A stretch of 64,000 nucleotides of DNA from Sphagnum compactum (GCA_965153455.1 OZ234494.1:13516001-13580000); one strand, 5' to 3'; shown: positions 1-14,287, counted from the first letter of the stretch. Notes: generated from the sequence alone by a model not told the origin. Numbers and translations are program-made.

Positions 1-2118
1 TTTAAAACAAAAAACAAAAAATAATGGCATTAGTAACAAGGTACAATTATACATTATTGGATAGATCCCATGCAATGTTGGATTCTAGGACTTTATGGAC
101 TGACATCAAAACCCTACAAGAACAAAACTTTGCTCACAAGGTGTTACATAGGCTTGTATAGTGGGTGAGTAAAGAATGAGAAGATTTGACAACTCTCTGA
201 ACTTTCAAACAAGCCCAAAACACAATGTCAAAGTATAAATGCCAATCACATGTAAAAACACCTTTTTAAATCTTTTGGCATGTCTATGTTGAACTCCAAT
301 CACCATGGATGCAATCGTTGTTTTAGTATCCTCTACTTCAACCTTCTCAATCATAACACCCCTTTTCTTCATGAAAAATGTCACAAGAGCACCTAGAGCA
401 ATTTTGGTTTTTTTGGCATCTGGTGAATTTACCTCATGGGGTGAAAGTGTATTATTTGAAAGGAGGGTTGATTCTACACTATCACCAGCATGATTTGAAA
501 ATAAAGATGCACCATAAGTCTAAGCCTGAAGAAAAATTCTTCAGGCTTAGACTTAAACTCCACCAATTCAGTGAAGTTGTCAACTTCCTTAATGTAAATG
601 ATTCCAATAGTTGGTAATTTGATGGAGGGAAACAAACGAAGAATCATTGTCAACTCTAGTGACGAAGTAACAAAGTGGTCCATGGCAGTAGAATGTTCTT
701 TTTCATCAAATAAATATTGACCATACCTGTGTTCCAAACAACATAACATTCATTAGAAACAAATATGTCTTTACTTTGTTTTTGAGCTGAATTGTTCGAA
801 AATTTGCTTGAAGAATCATAGGAAATATTGTACTAAAACCATTCCTCTGTTTTAATATCTTAATATATGTGCAAGACCTCCCTTAACATAAAAAACTCCC
901 TCCAAGCACAATACAAACACCCACGTGGTATACACCATGAACTTAACAACCTTCTCCTCCCTCCTTTTGTTTTCCATTCATACACATGCATTCAATTCTC
1001 ACTCTTCAAACACAAAGAACATGGCAATGAAACAATGGCGTGTTGTCAAGATATCCAAAAGATAACTTGCAAGATTAATTAATGATAAACATTTACGTAC
1101 TTTTCTTCTAAACCTTGGAATTAGGGGCTTTTGGTATACATGCGATAAGACCAACCTCTATTGCATCTGCGTGAGCAAACTTGTATGACCTCCTCACATG
1201 TTCATCCACATCCGGTATAGCACATGTGAAAACTTCACATGTTTAAACCACAACATAATCACTTCCAAACAAATCGAAGACAAAATGCCTTCTAGAGCCA
1301 ATAGGCAATGAACATCCATGAAAGGCAAGACCACCCTTAACGGACATTATAACTATAATGGAGAAAGCTTGCCAAGATTGTACACTTGATTAAACTACAA
1401 CCTCCCTATCCATCTTTTTTTAATTATGATGAAAATTTGTGGATTACTAATACAAAGCTCAAAAATATGGTGCCTTTCCTCTACTTGGCCCCCTTGATGA
1501 AGGACTAAGCATAGCCAACATATATCACCTACTAAGCACCAACCACTATGTTAGCCACAACTAGTAAATTTAGAATCCTTTTAAAAGTGTCACAACAATT
1601 CTATGCCTTAGTGTCAAAAGACCTTGTAGAATTGAGTTATATATAAAAGTTGTCAAACATTCAAACACATGGCACGACAAGGGTACACTACCTATGGAGG
1701 AATCTTCCAGGTCCCACATGAGTTACTTGTAAAGTTCAATGATATCAAGAATCTGTGAGCCAAGGACCTTGTAAAAAGCTGCAAAAATTGAAAGCTCATT
1801 TGAATATTTTCTAACATGGTGGCAAGGAGCTTGTTGTAATAGGTAGAAAACATGAAGTTGTAGACAATAAACAATAGTAGATTGTGTAACAGGAGTTAAA
1901 CCAAATAATGCAAGAACTTGATATCTACAGACCATATTTATTTACCAATTTTTCACATAGTTGGATATCAAAAGCTATTAGATATTGTAAACAACTACCA
2001 AACTAATGTTTCATTTCAATAATTAGGAAAATGAGGAGATTATCAAAGTCAAATATTCCTACATCTTTGGTTTCATATCAAGTGAAAAACAAAAACAAGC
2101 AAGACCTTGTTTATGTAC
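1..2118. other. AT-rich intergenic sequence, no gene recognised
   Basis: I see only short open frames with no recognisable domain. The stretch lies just downstream (on the minus strand) of the last transportin-like exon that I can match, so it could hold further decayed exons or the 3' end of that pseudogene, but none aligned by eye. One perfect 19-bp hairpin is listed separately. Confidence 0.5.
515..555. repeat. Perfect 19-bp inverted repeat with 3-nt loop
   Basis: Bases 515-533 and 537-555 are exact reverse complements separated by AAA. The core of each arm is TCTAAGCCTGAAGAA and its complement. It is too short for a typical plant miRNA precursor and too tight for a terminator, and it probably reflects a recent inverted duplication of about 19 bp. 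No function can be assigned. Confidence 0.9.
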
Positions 2119-3835
2119 TTGCTTATATCCATGTAAAACTTGTGTTAAATCTGTTCAAAGTTCTGCACTACAAATTTCCTGAAACAATATTCATCATATT
2201 TGGAACTGTTAGTAGCTAGATCCATTCCATGTGTCACATGCACTCCACTTGCTTTAAAGTAAGTCATGCTAGAATCCAAGCCTAACAAAAGGAAGAAAAT
2301 ACTTCACAAAAATTACATTTGAACATAAAGTTGACTTACATGCCAACTCCCAATTACTTCACACATTGGCACAAAAGCGCTTACAACCCCTCTTGGATTC
2401 AACTCAACCTATTGATCCCCAATAAGAAAGACAATCATTAAGACAAATATCATGAAACAATAGCAACATAATATTTAAAAAATGGAGTTTGTGAATTAAT
2501 AAATGCACCATGCTTAAGCTAATCACCACGAAAGAAATTAAATGTGCAACAATGATAATGGGAAACTAGAATTCACCATTGCATAGAGGCCTCAAAATGC
2601 ATCCTCCTTTTCGACATCATCACAAATCTTGCAACAAGACAACACAAGAGGAACATAAAACAATATTGATTCCCATCTTTTGTTTCTTCCCTAGTGGATC
2701 TGCTAGATTTTATGCAAATAAGTAAAGGACACACCAGATTTTCCACCCAAACTGCAACAAAACATGAAGAGCATAGAACATGGTAACCTTCCACAACCAT
2801 ATAGACTATAATGATCTTAGACATCATTCATAGGCATGCAAACATCTAACAAATCCTTAGATATCGATCTTCCTTAAAATCCTTACATGCAAAAAGCATA
2901 GCACCAAGATTGCATGAAATGATCCATGTGTGGAGCCACCAATTCTAGGCACACCCCATCCCCATTTGCCTAGGGTGATTGCATTGTTCTCCAATAGTGA
3001 CTTATTCAAACCCAGCAACCCCTCCTTTTGCATCAATTTCCTTGATGAGCTACACATTACACAAGCTCTCTTTGCATAATGTTTGAGAAGAATCCCTTGT
3101 TCCATGACTTTTAATACTCATAACAACTCCCCTCACTAATAATCCAAACACAAAAATTTCAACCCTATTGCATACCTCACTGTTCAAAAGAATGGGAACT
3201 AAACATGAGATGGCATTCATGACAATAAAAAAATATCTTGCTTGACTTGTAAGGCACTTGTAAACAACAAATCTACAACAAAATGTTGATTGGTCAACCG
3301 AAAGAATGTAGACATTGCAAGGTATAATTGGTGAAACTCAGCTTAATGAAAAAATTAAACTCAAAATAGTACCTTGATTGCCATTTCACCAATAGCCCAA
3401 CAAGCATTGTTGGCCATAGACACATTTCTTTTGCTTCATGTCCTTGTTGTGCTCCATGCAAGATCCCCTTCCCTTTACCACATTTGTCTACAAAACAACC
3501 TTCAAGATCTAACAATAGTTCCATAAAACATGTGAAAAAAATTAAGGCTTACCAATTGTTTGGCTATAAAGTTCAAAAAATTTGCTAATTGAGGTTGCAA
3601 ATGCATTACACAATCTTATCACATCCCCCCACACATTATTCCAATGAACATAATGATGTAGAATAATTTGAAAAAAATCTTGCACAAGTCTCTTTAACAA
3701 GGTTAGATGGACAATCCATTGAATGCAACATAATGTTTATTTTGGCAAGGTCACCCAACTAAACCAAGGCACTTTGGCGAACATCTAGAGCTTCATCAGC
3801 ATCACACAACAAAAGAAAGTCAGAAAGGTCACTCC
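2119..3835 (-). pseudogene. Transportin-1-like (importin-beta family) pseudogene, left copy
   Basis: Transportin-1 is a nuclear import receptor built of HEAT repeats. Reading the minus strand from high to low coordinates, exon-like blocks match its middle part in order: DVRQSAL near 3790, LQPQLANFLNFIAKQL ending at 3553, MANNVCWAIGEMAIK ending at 3373, INAISCLVPILLNSE ending at 3176, LNKSLLENNAITLG near 3010, DDVEKEDAF near 2610 (ending at 2577), VELNPRGVVSAFVPMCEVIG at 2408-2340, and EICSAEL*TD..LHGYKQ at 2178-2119. GT donors and AG acceptors bound most blocks, so this is a genomic duplicate and not a processed copy. It is broken by in-frame stops (TGA after EDAF, TGA after SAEL), a one-base loss in a T run, an extra G after GW, and an acceptor changed from AG to AA at 3247. 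Upstream exons are replaced by transposon sequence. The family call is strong and the pseudogene call is strong. Confidence 0.85.
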
Positions 3836-4377
3836 TTAATACTTACAAAACAATTAAAGTGACATTAGCTTTAATCCACTTATTATGTTCACACTTTAAA
3901 CACCAAAAGATCCATTTCAATTTAAACAATCTAAACTTTTCCATCAAATAAACTTGTTCACCTAATGTGAAACTGGTTTTAATAAAGTAAAATTTACCAA
4001 AGTTAGATCTAATGTGACAATCTTTGTCCTTGGGGGGTAGGGCCCAACAAAGGCAAAACAACATGTTCTGCAATTGAAATCTAGTTTTAAAACAAGTCAG
4101 AGACCATTTGGCTTCAACCAAAGTGCAACATAAATCTATATTGAAGTTGGAAAACAAAGATATATCATATAACAAACAATTAAAATTAAGGTTTAAGGTT
4201 GGCAAGGCAGTTTCAATGTAAGATAATGCACTAACAATAGCGCATTACCCGACGTAATATTGATCGAAACATGCCAATATGGCGAGAGGCCTCACCATAT
4301 GGTTGTGCCCTGCAAGGGACACTTTGCCAAATAAAGTGCCCACTCACAAGGTTTTTACAAAATCTAGATTACATTTG

Positions 4378-4652
4378 GGGGTGAAAATCTTTTAAGGTGT
4401 ACCACACATGACGAAAAGGTCCTAGTCCTTATTGCAATCCTTTTTTACCTTATATTTTGATCCTCATAAAAAATAATGAGTCAAAAATTATAGAAAATTT
4501 TAGAAGGACTGTATTTTAGACCATTAAAAATATAGGTTCCATCATAATCATCCATAAATGTGTCTTTACATGGTAAAAAAAGACTAGGTAAAAAAGACAG
4601 AAAATGGTGACATTGTGACAAGATTTTGGTACACCTTAAAGAATTTTCACCC
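4378..4652. mobile_element. MITE-like element, left copy
   Basis: About 275 bp is bounded by terminal inverted repeats starting GGGTGAAAATtCTTTaAGG and running on to GTGTACC. It has no coding capacity and sits within the inverted-repeat arm, upstream of the transportin-like exons. Both ends are flanked by CCAA-like bases in the right copy, which could be a target duplication. The superfamily is uncertain. Confidence 0.6.
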
Positions 4653-5034
4653 TTGGGGTTTCCCCCAACAAGCAAATTTATTGTCGAAGTTTGATTTTGA
4701 ATAGGTCAATAAGGACACCAAAAAGACAGGAAGGGAAATTCAGTAAGGTACATTTTGACAAAGTGAAAGGTCGGTCTTTTTTTATAGAAGGAATTACAAT
4801 CTAAGTTGAAAAAACCTTGTCAACCATTTTCAATTCGTAATCAAGCAAGTTGAAAATAATGGAAAAAGTTGAGAATTGAGAAGAAGAAAAAAGGCCTTGC
4901 ACATCAAGTGGAAAAATAATCAAGCTTCTGCACAAATAATTTATCTTTTGCTTAAGACTTTCAAAACAAAATTGCCTTACACAATTAAAAACTTTGTGGA
5001 AAGTGTGATTTCAGTGAGTTAGTCCTCTAGAGAA

Positions 5035-5915
5035 TGATTATGAGGCAAATGACTAGCAATGGACTAAATTTGCCACTGAATTTCTCTTATAGGTCATAGC
5101 TTTGATTTGAAAATGTTGAATTGTCCCTTCAATTTATACTAGCCAAATTTATTTAACACATGTCCTCTAGGGTTCATTCTATATAGTGCAAGACCCTAGT
5201 GGGTAGATGCCATTTGTTAAAAAATAGTATTGAAGGTAGGTTGTTCTATTCACCACAAAATTGAACTCACTTATTCCACTCAACAAATTGTTAATGATGG
5301 ATGATCAATATAAAACATCGATGTTGTTGTTCCTTTGAAGAAACCCCCAAAAAAAATGCCAAATATAGAAATTTTGATTCACAATTGATTCCAAGATGAT
5401 GGACCTTTCTCCATGTCTTTATTTTGAAATTAACCTTGCAAACCCATGGGGTAGTTTTTCCACCTATAACGCACGTAGTTGAAACTCATGAACATTCTCG
5501 AGAATCCTTAATTTGCAGTGATCTAAAGTTGCTTTTCAATGTTAGATTTATCCGGTTTTCATAAGTACATTGGTTGAAAAATTGTCATTGTTAATTGCAC
5601 AAATTGCTTTAAGCACTCAATCATAGTGTTCTCACCAAGTTTGTAATACTTATTTACAATGTTGGCCCATGTTCCATATGCAAGTTGTTGGAATGCAACA
5701 ATGCATTTTTAATAATAAAAAGTTTGACTTTACATGTATAATCTAGTCATTATGAAAAAAAAATCATCATACTCACAAACACTTTTTAAAGTCATCAAGA
5801 ATATCTATGGGTCATCCTATAACAACACCTAAATAATCCTTCATCATACACATGAGAAGGTGCAAAATAATCTTTAAAGATCATGACATGGATTTGATGC
5901 CAATCCATTTGCAAA
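5035..5915 (-). pseudogene. HARBI1/PIF-Harbinger-like transposase pseudogene, left copy
   Basis: This is the mirror copy of the better preserved relic at 14735-15700. Plant HARBI1/ALP1-type proteins are DDE nucleases of the PIF/Harbinger superfamily. Reading the minus strand gives decayed versions of the same blocks, including the start near the M-D-W-H-Q segment at about 5910, the KCIVAF..LAYGTWAN region, the NVHEF region and the WHxFFG-like region. There are many stops and frameshifts, so no product is expected. Confidence 0.7.
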
Positions 5916-6775
5916 TTCTTTCATTGTTGTGGCCTAGAAATAATGTGTTTTCTTTGAAGTTTTAATAATGTGTCAAATGCAAGGACCTTCACAACTCTAC
6001 ACTATTATAATATGTGGCCAAGTTCATTTTGTGTTTCATTAGATTTAAAATGAAGTTGGACAAAATTTACCATAGTGAAAGTGACCAACCCTTTAGTGAA
6101 TGAGGACCAACAAGTACAAACATAATGAAATCATTAATATCTAATCAAATTCACTAATAGTTAATTCACTAGGCTAGCCTCATAGTTTTTAGATTAAGAT
6201 AAAGAGCCTAAGCTAAGTTAAGTAGCTAAGCCACCTAAGTTCATGGCAACTTAGGTTAAAACACATGGCATTTAAGCAACTTAGCCCAAATGCCTAAGCT
6301 ACCTAGTTTAAACTAGATTGTAATAATTAGGATTTGATCCCTTCACTTCCATTTTGAGGGACAAATTCCAAAAAGTTGTTACCATTGTGCAAATTAATAG
6401 TAAATTCATTCAAAAAACTCTTTTTATTATACAAATATGAAACATCTTGATACTATTACAAGCAAGGGAAAACTAAGGTTGCAATTAGTATCAATATTAT
6501 AGTTGAGAAAGACTACTAGGTGTGTGTTGATAATGAATGAGGTATCACAAAAGACATAATGGGGCCATCCTAATATTTATGTTAAGTATCAACTCCTGAA
6601 GGATTAGTCTAATTATATTTTTCCATACCATTGCACATACACATTGCTACCTTGTATACCCGCACAACACAAATTTCTATGTTTGCCACTTATAATCATC
6701 ATAACCCCTTCCTCACACCTACACACCTTGCGATCCCTCATATGACCTTCTCACTGTAAGTGTAGGTATGTATCC

Positions 6776-9700
6776 TAGGTACCTAGCCTAACTTAGATAC
6801 ATATTTAATTTAACTTAGTCTAGCTACCTACTTAGTCTATTTCACATACTTAGCCTAACTTAATATAATCTACCTACCTAAACCATGTAGCCTAGGTACC
6901 TAGCTTGCTTACCGACCTATGGTTTAATCATCATTATACAAAAATTGTTACAAAGTACTATAAAAGTTACAAAAGCAACTAGGTTTTCATCCATCAATGG
7001 ATGCACAATTAATAATGGATGAGAAATGTGATATCACTTTTCTTCTACATTTTCATCCAAGCATACATTAGTCACAAAGTGTAGTGATATTTTTTACTTA
7101 ATATGGTTATGACCAAATGCAATCGCATATGCAACTCTACAAACTTGCAAATATGATGACACATTGGACTAACACAATTGTAATTGCAAAATTAGTTGAT
7201 TTGGATAGTAGTTGCATTAATAATTACAAACATATAGTTGAAGTGAACAAGATTTTTTCTAATGTGCAAGCATTTTTTCTTCTATGTAGTTATTTGTTAC
7301 AAACAAATTTCCTTCACAATGCCTAAGAATGTCAATTTTCATCATAATTGTGATGGTTTAGTAAGTAGCTACCTTAGAAAGATACCTACCATAAAAGGTG
7401 TAGTTAGCCTTAAGAGAAGGCTAGTAGAAAAATGTTGTGAATGTGCAAAAGTGTGAGGGTTGTGAGGAAGAAAATAAGTTGTGCTAATCCAAACAACCAA
7501 CCATCAATTTTTGTAGATTTAGAGGTCACTCATTAGGCTAGAGTAAAACTCGTGTTAGATTATTCATATGGCTAGTTTTGTCACCAATTAAACATGTTCC
7601 TAAAGCTTGAACCCATCCAATTATGGCTTGAATATTGGAGTAGCTTGGACCAAAATGATTGATGGATCTTGGGGATGGTGTGAACAACTTGTGCATTGAA
7701 CAATTTAACAAAATGTCATGTGGAATTGTGAAGTTGTTGGTCACTGATTTGATGTGAAGGATGGAAGGTTTTGCAAAGTTTCAAATTTAAGAATGTGTTT
7801 GAAATAATACACTTGCCAAGATGTGAAATTTGGATTTGGTTTAATTTATTAATGAAATCAACATATTCATGAACACTTTGGGATTGGTGGTCCCACATGG
7901 AAAAATGTGACACATGTCAGAGAAATTATGTAAGTGACATTATATTTCACCCCATACCACCTATTTCAATCTCAAACTTTGGTATTTGCAAAATTATTGA
8001 ATTAGAAGTGAAACTCGATCTCATAATATATAATGCACAAGATTCTAAATAATTGTGACAACAATAAGCGCAAGAATAATGAAAGCATTAAGAAAAAAAA
8101 AAAGGACGAGGCAAAACTTAGAGTACCATAAAATTCATTGTAAGTTGAGTTTCACCTTGTCTTCACTCCCCAGTTAAATGCAGTGTATTTTTATTGTTAT
8201 TTCTTAATCTCATCCCCTTTAACGATAAACTCCCAGTATTGATATTGTGTTTCCTTCCCTTTACGAATAACTCTATTGTAATCAAAGGAACCAACAGGGA
8301 ACACACCATATGATTGTATAAAATGGCTGGTTGGAAGTAGCCTATTGCCAAGAAAAATGGTGTAACTAGTTGTTAGCAATGGGTGCATCAAGTTCTCCCA
8401 TGAGAGGATGTGGTGGATTCATTAACCATGGTGTGACTAACCAAGTTGGGTTGGCCTACCCAACTTGGATCTAGCTGCAAGCATGTATTTTCCATTGTGG
8501 TACATATTTGATTTTGTTAACAACCGCTGGTTCCAAATTTTTAAACAGCCAAAAAATAGGCACTTTCAAAATTTTAAAAGGTTAACCTAAACCCTAAACC
8601 CACCTTTTAAGAATTTTGAGCACCGTGGTCATTTATCAAAACCGAGTATTTGAAGAATTTTTTCAAGAATCACCACGGTTATGAACCTTAAAGAACGGCC
8701 CTGGTACCGGGCAGTTTCTGCTACCTGCCCAACACTCGTATTTTCGCCCTTTTGATCTATTACCTATTAAAGGATCAGCAACAACCCACGACCAAAATTA
8801 TTCACTGGAGGCTACTTACATGATTATGGGAATCTAAGGTTTACTCTTGGGCCCCTCCTTGAGCTTTGCAAAAATTACACTCATAATTATAATTCATCAC
8901 ATTGGCATGTCAGTGGTAGGGCTGAGATTTGGAGCATCTTAAATATATATATATATTCTCTAATTGCAAGTGGGGGACCACACTTCAATATTGTGTGTCA
9001 ATTTTTCTTTTGTTTAAAAATTTCCTTGGAATGTTTGAATGGGCTCAAGTCCAAATGGCCTCCAGGTGAAGAGAAGGGGGTTGTATGATTTTTCCATTGT
9101 CAGAATGGTGATGCAACTTGCCCTGCAGAACCAAGTTGCAGAGGATTGAGCAATGAACTTTGGGTGGACAAGTAGAAAGAGGGGAAAGGGGATTGGGGGG
9201 GGGGGGGGAAGGTGTGCAATTGGCCTTTGTATTCCAAAATAGATGCAACAACAGATTAGGGTTTGCAATTTGACAACTTGCTTGCTACTTGGTCTGGATT
9301 TGAACTCCTCTTGCAGCTAGAGGGTGGGATGCATTTTGACTTCTTAGAATGGCTCCCCTTTAACTCAAATGCTCGTTGCCCTGACCCTTCTGTCCACTAC
9401 TGTCTTAGGGTGTTGCACTTGGGTTTAGCTTATTTGTGTCCCATAGCTAACCAACCACAGTGGTCAGCTATTTGCTAACTAACCATTTGCATGCATCTAC
9501 CTAGCTAGCTAGTAACCATCAAGTGCCTTCCTTTACTTACCCACATAATAACCACTTCTATTCTCTACCTACTACTTTACATAGATAAAATTACCTAAGT
9601 GGGTGTGAGGGGGAATTGGGAAGGTTTACAAGAGAGGTTACACTTAATGCAATTCACCATTATGGGTATCCAATGGCTAATGCACTGGTGGGTGCTAGGT

Positions 9701-12174
9701 CACAGAATCACCCCAAATAGTTCCAGCAGGTTCTGGATGCAATCTGACAAAGAACATTGTTTGGGGTGATCACTAACTATTATTAAATGCACTGGCCACA
9801 ATAGCCATTTGCAGATGCTGTTCCTCACCCAATAGCCATTTGCAGCTGCTATTCCTCCCCCCAATAGCCAGGTGATGATCACTGGCACAACACCCCATGG
9901 AACCATCTTAGTTTTATTTTCCCCTGAACAAAGCTTGGGTGTCCTATGTTCTCCCAATCTGACAAAAATTTGCTGCTGGTGTCCTTTGGTAGGAGCTTCT
10001 GTTGCAGAGCTAAGGGTGGGTATGATTTTGGCTTCTTGCAAAGGGTTCTCCAACCTCCCCCCCCCCCTTCTTCTTCCCCCTTCAATATGAAATCACAGCC
10101 CCTGAGTCTTGTGTCCACTTACTTGTCTTGGGATTTTCTACTGGGTGATATACATACAAGCTGAGGGGCACCATATAGACCAGTTGTTGTTGTCCAGTTT
10201 AGCCTAATCTAATAGCAAGCTACTTGGCAGGTCTTTTCACATGGGTTTTGGTTGGGAGCCCTGGAAGAGCCTCCCTGGCCTGGCCTGGCCTGGACTGGAC
10301 TGTAGTAGTAGCTCCTCTCATGAGCATCAATCAGCATTGTTGTGTAGAACTAGCCTAAATTATGAGGTTCAGCAATTTCAAATTTAATTTCCCAGAATTT
10401 TAACATTTGAGGAATAGGTATGCCAAACTACACCCTTGTATATTTGTGTATTTGTAATAGTAGCCCAATGGAGTTTAATTTTCAACAAATTCAGCAAATA
10501 TCAGCAAATTAATTTTCAACAATTAACATAACATTCACACTATCTTTTAGATGTGGCACATGTTTTAAGTGTAGATTGATAAAGCACATCATATCATATA
10601 TGTTCATAAGGTAATGATAACTTACTACTAATAGACCATTGCATAACTCTTGATAATTCATTATATTGATCAATAACATATCGCTAGAAGAAATCATGTC
10701 ATATGCAACCAGTCATTATACAATTATGTACAACTAACATGCAACTAATGGTGTACAAAATGGACACATGTTATAAAACTAACGGCCTAATTTAATACAT
10801 ACCTAAATTAATATATTCAATATATCTATATAGGCAATGTATAATAATATTATACATTTAATACTAAGGTTAAATATAGGCTAACCAAAATTAAACATTG
10901 ATTAAACCTAAACTAAACTAAAGTTTAACTAGCCATGAGTAAATTAATTAAATTAATTAGTTTTTAAATTTTAATATGATTTTTAATTATGTTAAAACAC
11001 CTATGGTTATTATGTTAAACTACTTGGCCTCTAAATATCCTAACCTTGGCTAGTTATTAACCTAATATATGTAATTATATTATAATATTGTTACTTACTC
11101 TTTTAGATTATTTAATATTTAATATTATTCTCATAATATTATAGTATTATAACCTATTCATTATTTATTCATAATATAATTAATATATCTCTCATAGGTG
11201 AACCAAGTGAATATGACATAGGTACCATGTAGTAATTTCATGTCGGTTGCAATTACATTGGTTACACTTGCAACGAAATTTTTTATCAGATACATTTTAT
11301 TTTTTGGTGAATTTTTGCCAAATTTCAACTGAAAAATATGATCTCAATTTACACAAAGGATTTTCCATGGAAAAATGGTCAAATTTTGTTAGATCTCAAA
11401 AATAATTTGCAAATTGTTAGATTTTTATGATAAGTTCTAGTAAGGATATAAAAGGATTCTATTTTTTCTACTTTCATATCTAGTGTGTAACCAAATCTAG
11501 CAAAATCATCTTATGGATGATCATCACTTTTATCCCATATTTTTTGTCCTCCATTCCAATCTTGTACATTATATAATTAGGTGCATTAATTTTGTTCACA
11601 ATCTAAGTACCAAATGCAATTTTGAATGAGCCAATGAAAAAGTCTTGACCTTAAAAGTTAAACCCAAACACAAAATTAGATTATTTTAAACCAACCTACC
11701 TAACCTACGCCTATCTTCCTACCTACCTATCTAATCAATTGAAAAAAAATAGTCAATGGGGTTTTTAAATTGCATGTGTTTGCATATTATTGGCCTTCAC
11801 AAATGGAGGCATATCAAACCCAATTCACATTTTATTGGATGGTTCATATATTATTAATTTATTAATAACGATGGATATATAAATAAGGTTCAAATGTCAT
11901 GTGTCACCATATAATTGACCTTCAAAAGGTCACCATTGTAGTTACACCTTAGTTACATGGACCTTCATAGAATAATATAGATATATAGAATATAAATCCA
12001 TATTGCATATATTATCCACATAACATACTGTCACATGTAACTATTATCAAGTGCAACTTGTTTTATGCAACCATGAGGTTTAATAGTTGCATTCAATAGT
12101 AGCAAATGATAGTATTTTTATTGTATTAATCTTTAAAAAAAATTAATATTTAGTTGATAACGGATTTATTGCAT
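6776..12174. other. Loop between the inverted-repeat arms, no gene recognised
   Basis: About 5.4 kb of AT-rich DNA. 6776-6910 is rich in CCTA/TAGG steps. 7100-7900 has short degenerate coding-like stretches (for example IINNYKHIVEVNKI-type peptides) that I cannot assign. 8550-8600 has a few AAACCCT-like words in an ordinary context. 9000-10400 is less AT-rich and looks low-copy, with a 14-base G run at about 9195 and a C run near 10060. 10500-12170 is very AT-rich. No transposase or other complete gene is visible in the loop. Confidence 0.5.
9800..9870 (+). repeat. 31/32-bp tandem duplication
   Basis: Two adjacent copies begin AATAGCCATTTGCAG (9800 and 9831), followed by a partial third copy (AATAGCCA at 9863). 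The copies differ at a few positions, so slippage is not very recent. Confidence 0.8.
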
Positions 12175-12584
12175 GGATACATACCTTACACTTACAGTGA
12201 GAAGATCATATGAGGGATCGCAAGGTGTGTAGGTGTGAGGAAGGGGTTATGATGATTATAAGTGGCAAACATAGAAATTTGTGTTGTGCGGGTATACAAG
12301 GTAGCAACGTGTATGTGCAATGGTATGTTAAAATATAATTAGACTAATCCTTGAAGAGTTGATACTTAAGGTAAATATTAGGATGGCCTCATTATGTCTT
12401 TTGTGATACCTTATGATTCATTATCACACACACCTGGTAGTCTTTTTCAAATATAATATTGATACTAATTGCAACTTCAGTTTTCCCTTGCTTGTTATAG
12501 TATCAAGATGTTTCATATTTGTATGATAAGAAGAGTTTTTTGGATGAATTTACTATTAATTTGCATAATGGTAACAACTTTTTG

Positions 12585-14287
12585 AATGGATATAATGTCA
12601 TAATATGATAATTCCAAATATTTTGCCTGTTAATCTATAGTTTATATCATAACAATCTTGTGTTATGGTATGAATAAATAAGTTGTTGCTTGATATTAGT
12701 CAAATATTAAATATACCCATTGATGTATGATTTCCAAAAATCATTATCCATATGGTCTATCTTACAAGTGGTAGTCATGTTCCTATATAGAGCAATATGG
12801 TATGTGCATAGTAAAAAGTAATGAATATTCATACCATTGTGGTTTGCCAAATTCTTCAATACTTGTAGTAAATTGGTGTACCCAAATGGTGATGCTAGTA
12901 CAACACTAGTAGTAACAAATAATCGAGGTTCTTGTGTTCATGCTTGGTGTTGTTATTGGAATGTTGGAACCATCAATGGTGATCTAGTGGTGGTGTTGGA
13001 GTTTAGACCTTAGATGAAATTTCATGCTTCTCATAATATTTTGTCGCAATTGTAAGGTGTAAGAAAATCTCCAATAATGGGCTTGCAATAGGCACTATAT
13101 GATGAGTAACATAGATACCCAAATGTTGAGCCTTGTATTCCAATTAGTGTATGAAGGGTTTTGAACCCCCAAAAATCATCACATTTGACCATCATCATTT
13201 ACGGCAAACTAAAATCCAATGTCATTGTTGTTCCATAGAATTTTGTAGATACATATTAGTTCAGTGGTTATTTGCAAAGACTTGTGCACACATAACAAGT
13301 GATTTGGATTTTTTTGGAGCTTTACACATAGGTTGTCAAAATGGCCCAAATGTGAAGGTAACATTTACTCTCACATATGCAAGAATACATGAACGAAGAA
13401 GGTGAGGGGTTATAACTTGTTGGCACTGGTACAAAATTGGAGTGTAATTCATTAGCTTAAATCATTATGGGGTCTTAAAAGTGAAATAAGTTCACCCCAC
13501 CATAATCGTTTCACCTTGACTAAAGTTATGCCACTATGAAGAAGTCACTATGAAATCATCATGTTTCACTACTAATTGAAGTAATTCATAATAATAAGGT
13601 TTGTTTTAATGTTGTAATCAAATAGGTTATAATAACTAAGGAAAGGTAAGTAGGTAGGTAAGTAAATAAGTATGTACATAGATCTATAGATAATTATGTT
13701 CTAAGTAAATAGGTAATTAGCCTTTAAGTAATGTACATAGCCCCTAGGTAGGCTACATAGGTTGTAAGGCAGCATACAATAGACCTTAAGTAGGTTACAT
13801 AGCTTGTATTATAGCCTACATAGTTGTTAAGTAACATAGCCTTTAGGTTTAGCCATAGGTAAGCCATAACCTTTAAGGTAGGTAGGCTTATGTTGTACAT
13901 AGTTATATCCTTTAGGTAGGTCCCTAAATAACCCTTTGTAAACTATAGAACAATTTTTATTTAACCATTAGGTAGGCCTATGTTGCACATAGCTAGCCAT
14001 TTTAGGTAAATCCCTAGGTAACCCTTTGTAAAATTTAAAAATAGCCCTTATTTAGCCCTTGGGTAGGCTTATGTTGATGCTAGATAGGCCCTTAAACAAA
14101 CCTACCTAGACCTATGTTGGCTTTAAGTATGCTTAGGTAGGGCCTAATAAGCCTTAAGGCAACATAGCTTACCTAGGCTTATCTAGGTTAAGGTGGTTTG
14201 AATAGGGTATTTTAAGTAGGATTTTTTTTAATTATTAAAATGTGGTGACAAAATATTTCACATGAAAAAAATTAGTAAAATGGTAAG
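12585..14287. mobile_element. 1.7-kb insertion in the right arm (unclassified)
   Basis: The left arm is continuous across 6366-6372, whereas the right arm holds about 1.7 kb here. GAAT occurs at both edges (12584-12587 and 14288-14291), which would fit a short target duplication. The insert contains unassigned degenerate coding (13151-13405), AGGT-rich stretches and a 90-bp tandem repeat near its right end. No terminal repeats were recognised, so a deletion in the left arm is the alternative. Confidence 0.55.
13880..14080 (+). repeat. Degenerate 90-bp tandem repeat, about 2.3 copies
   Basis: The word TAGGCTTATGTTG (or TAGGCCTATGTTG) recurs at about 13883, 13973 and 14063. Each is followed at a similar distance by TTAGGTA..TCCCTA..TAACCCTTTGTAAA in the first two copies. 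Confidence 0.75.

Larger units (their letters stand above)
2566..6775. repeat. Left arm of a giant inverted repeat
   Basis: This 4.2 kb is the reverse complement of 12175-18112, apart from about 1.7 kb present only on the right. Anchors I compared directly are 2567-2640 with 18038-18111, 3294-3524 with 17146-17370, 4378-4652 with 16020-16295, 5035-5915 with 14740-15660, 6330-6369 with 14288-14330, and 6700-6775 with 12175-12250. Identity looks about 90 percent by eye. The arms contain a transportin-like pseudogene, a MITE-like element and a HARBI1-like transposase relic. Confidence 0.9.
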
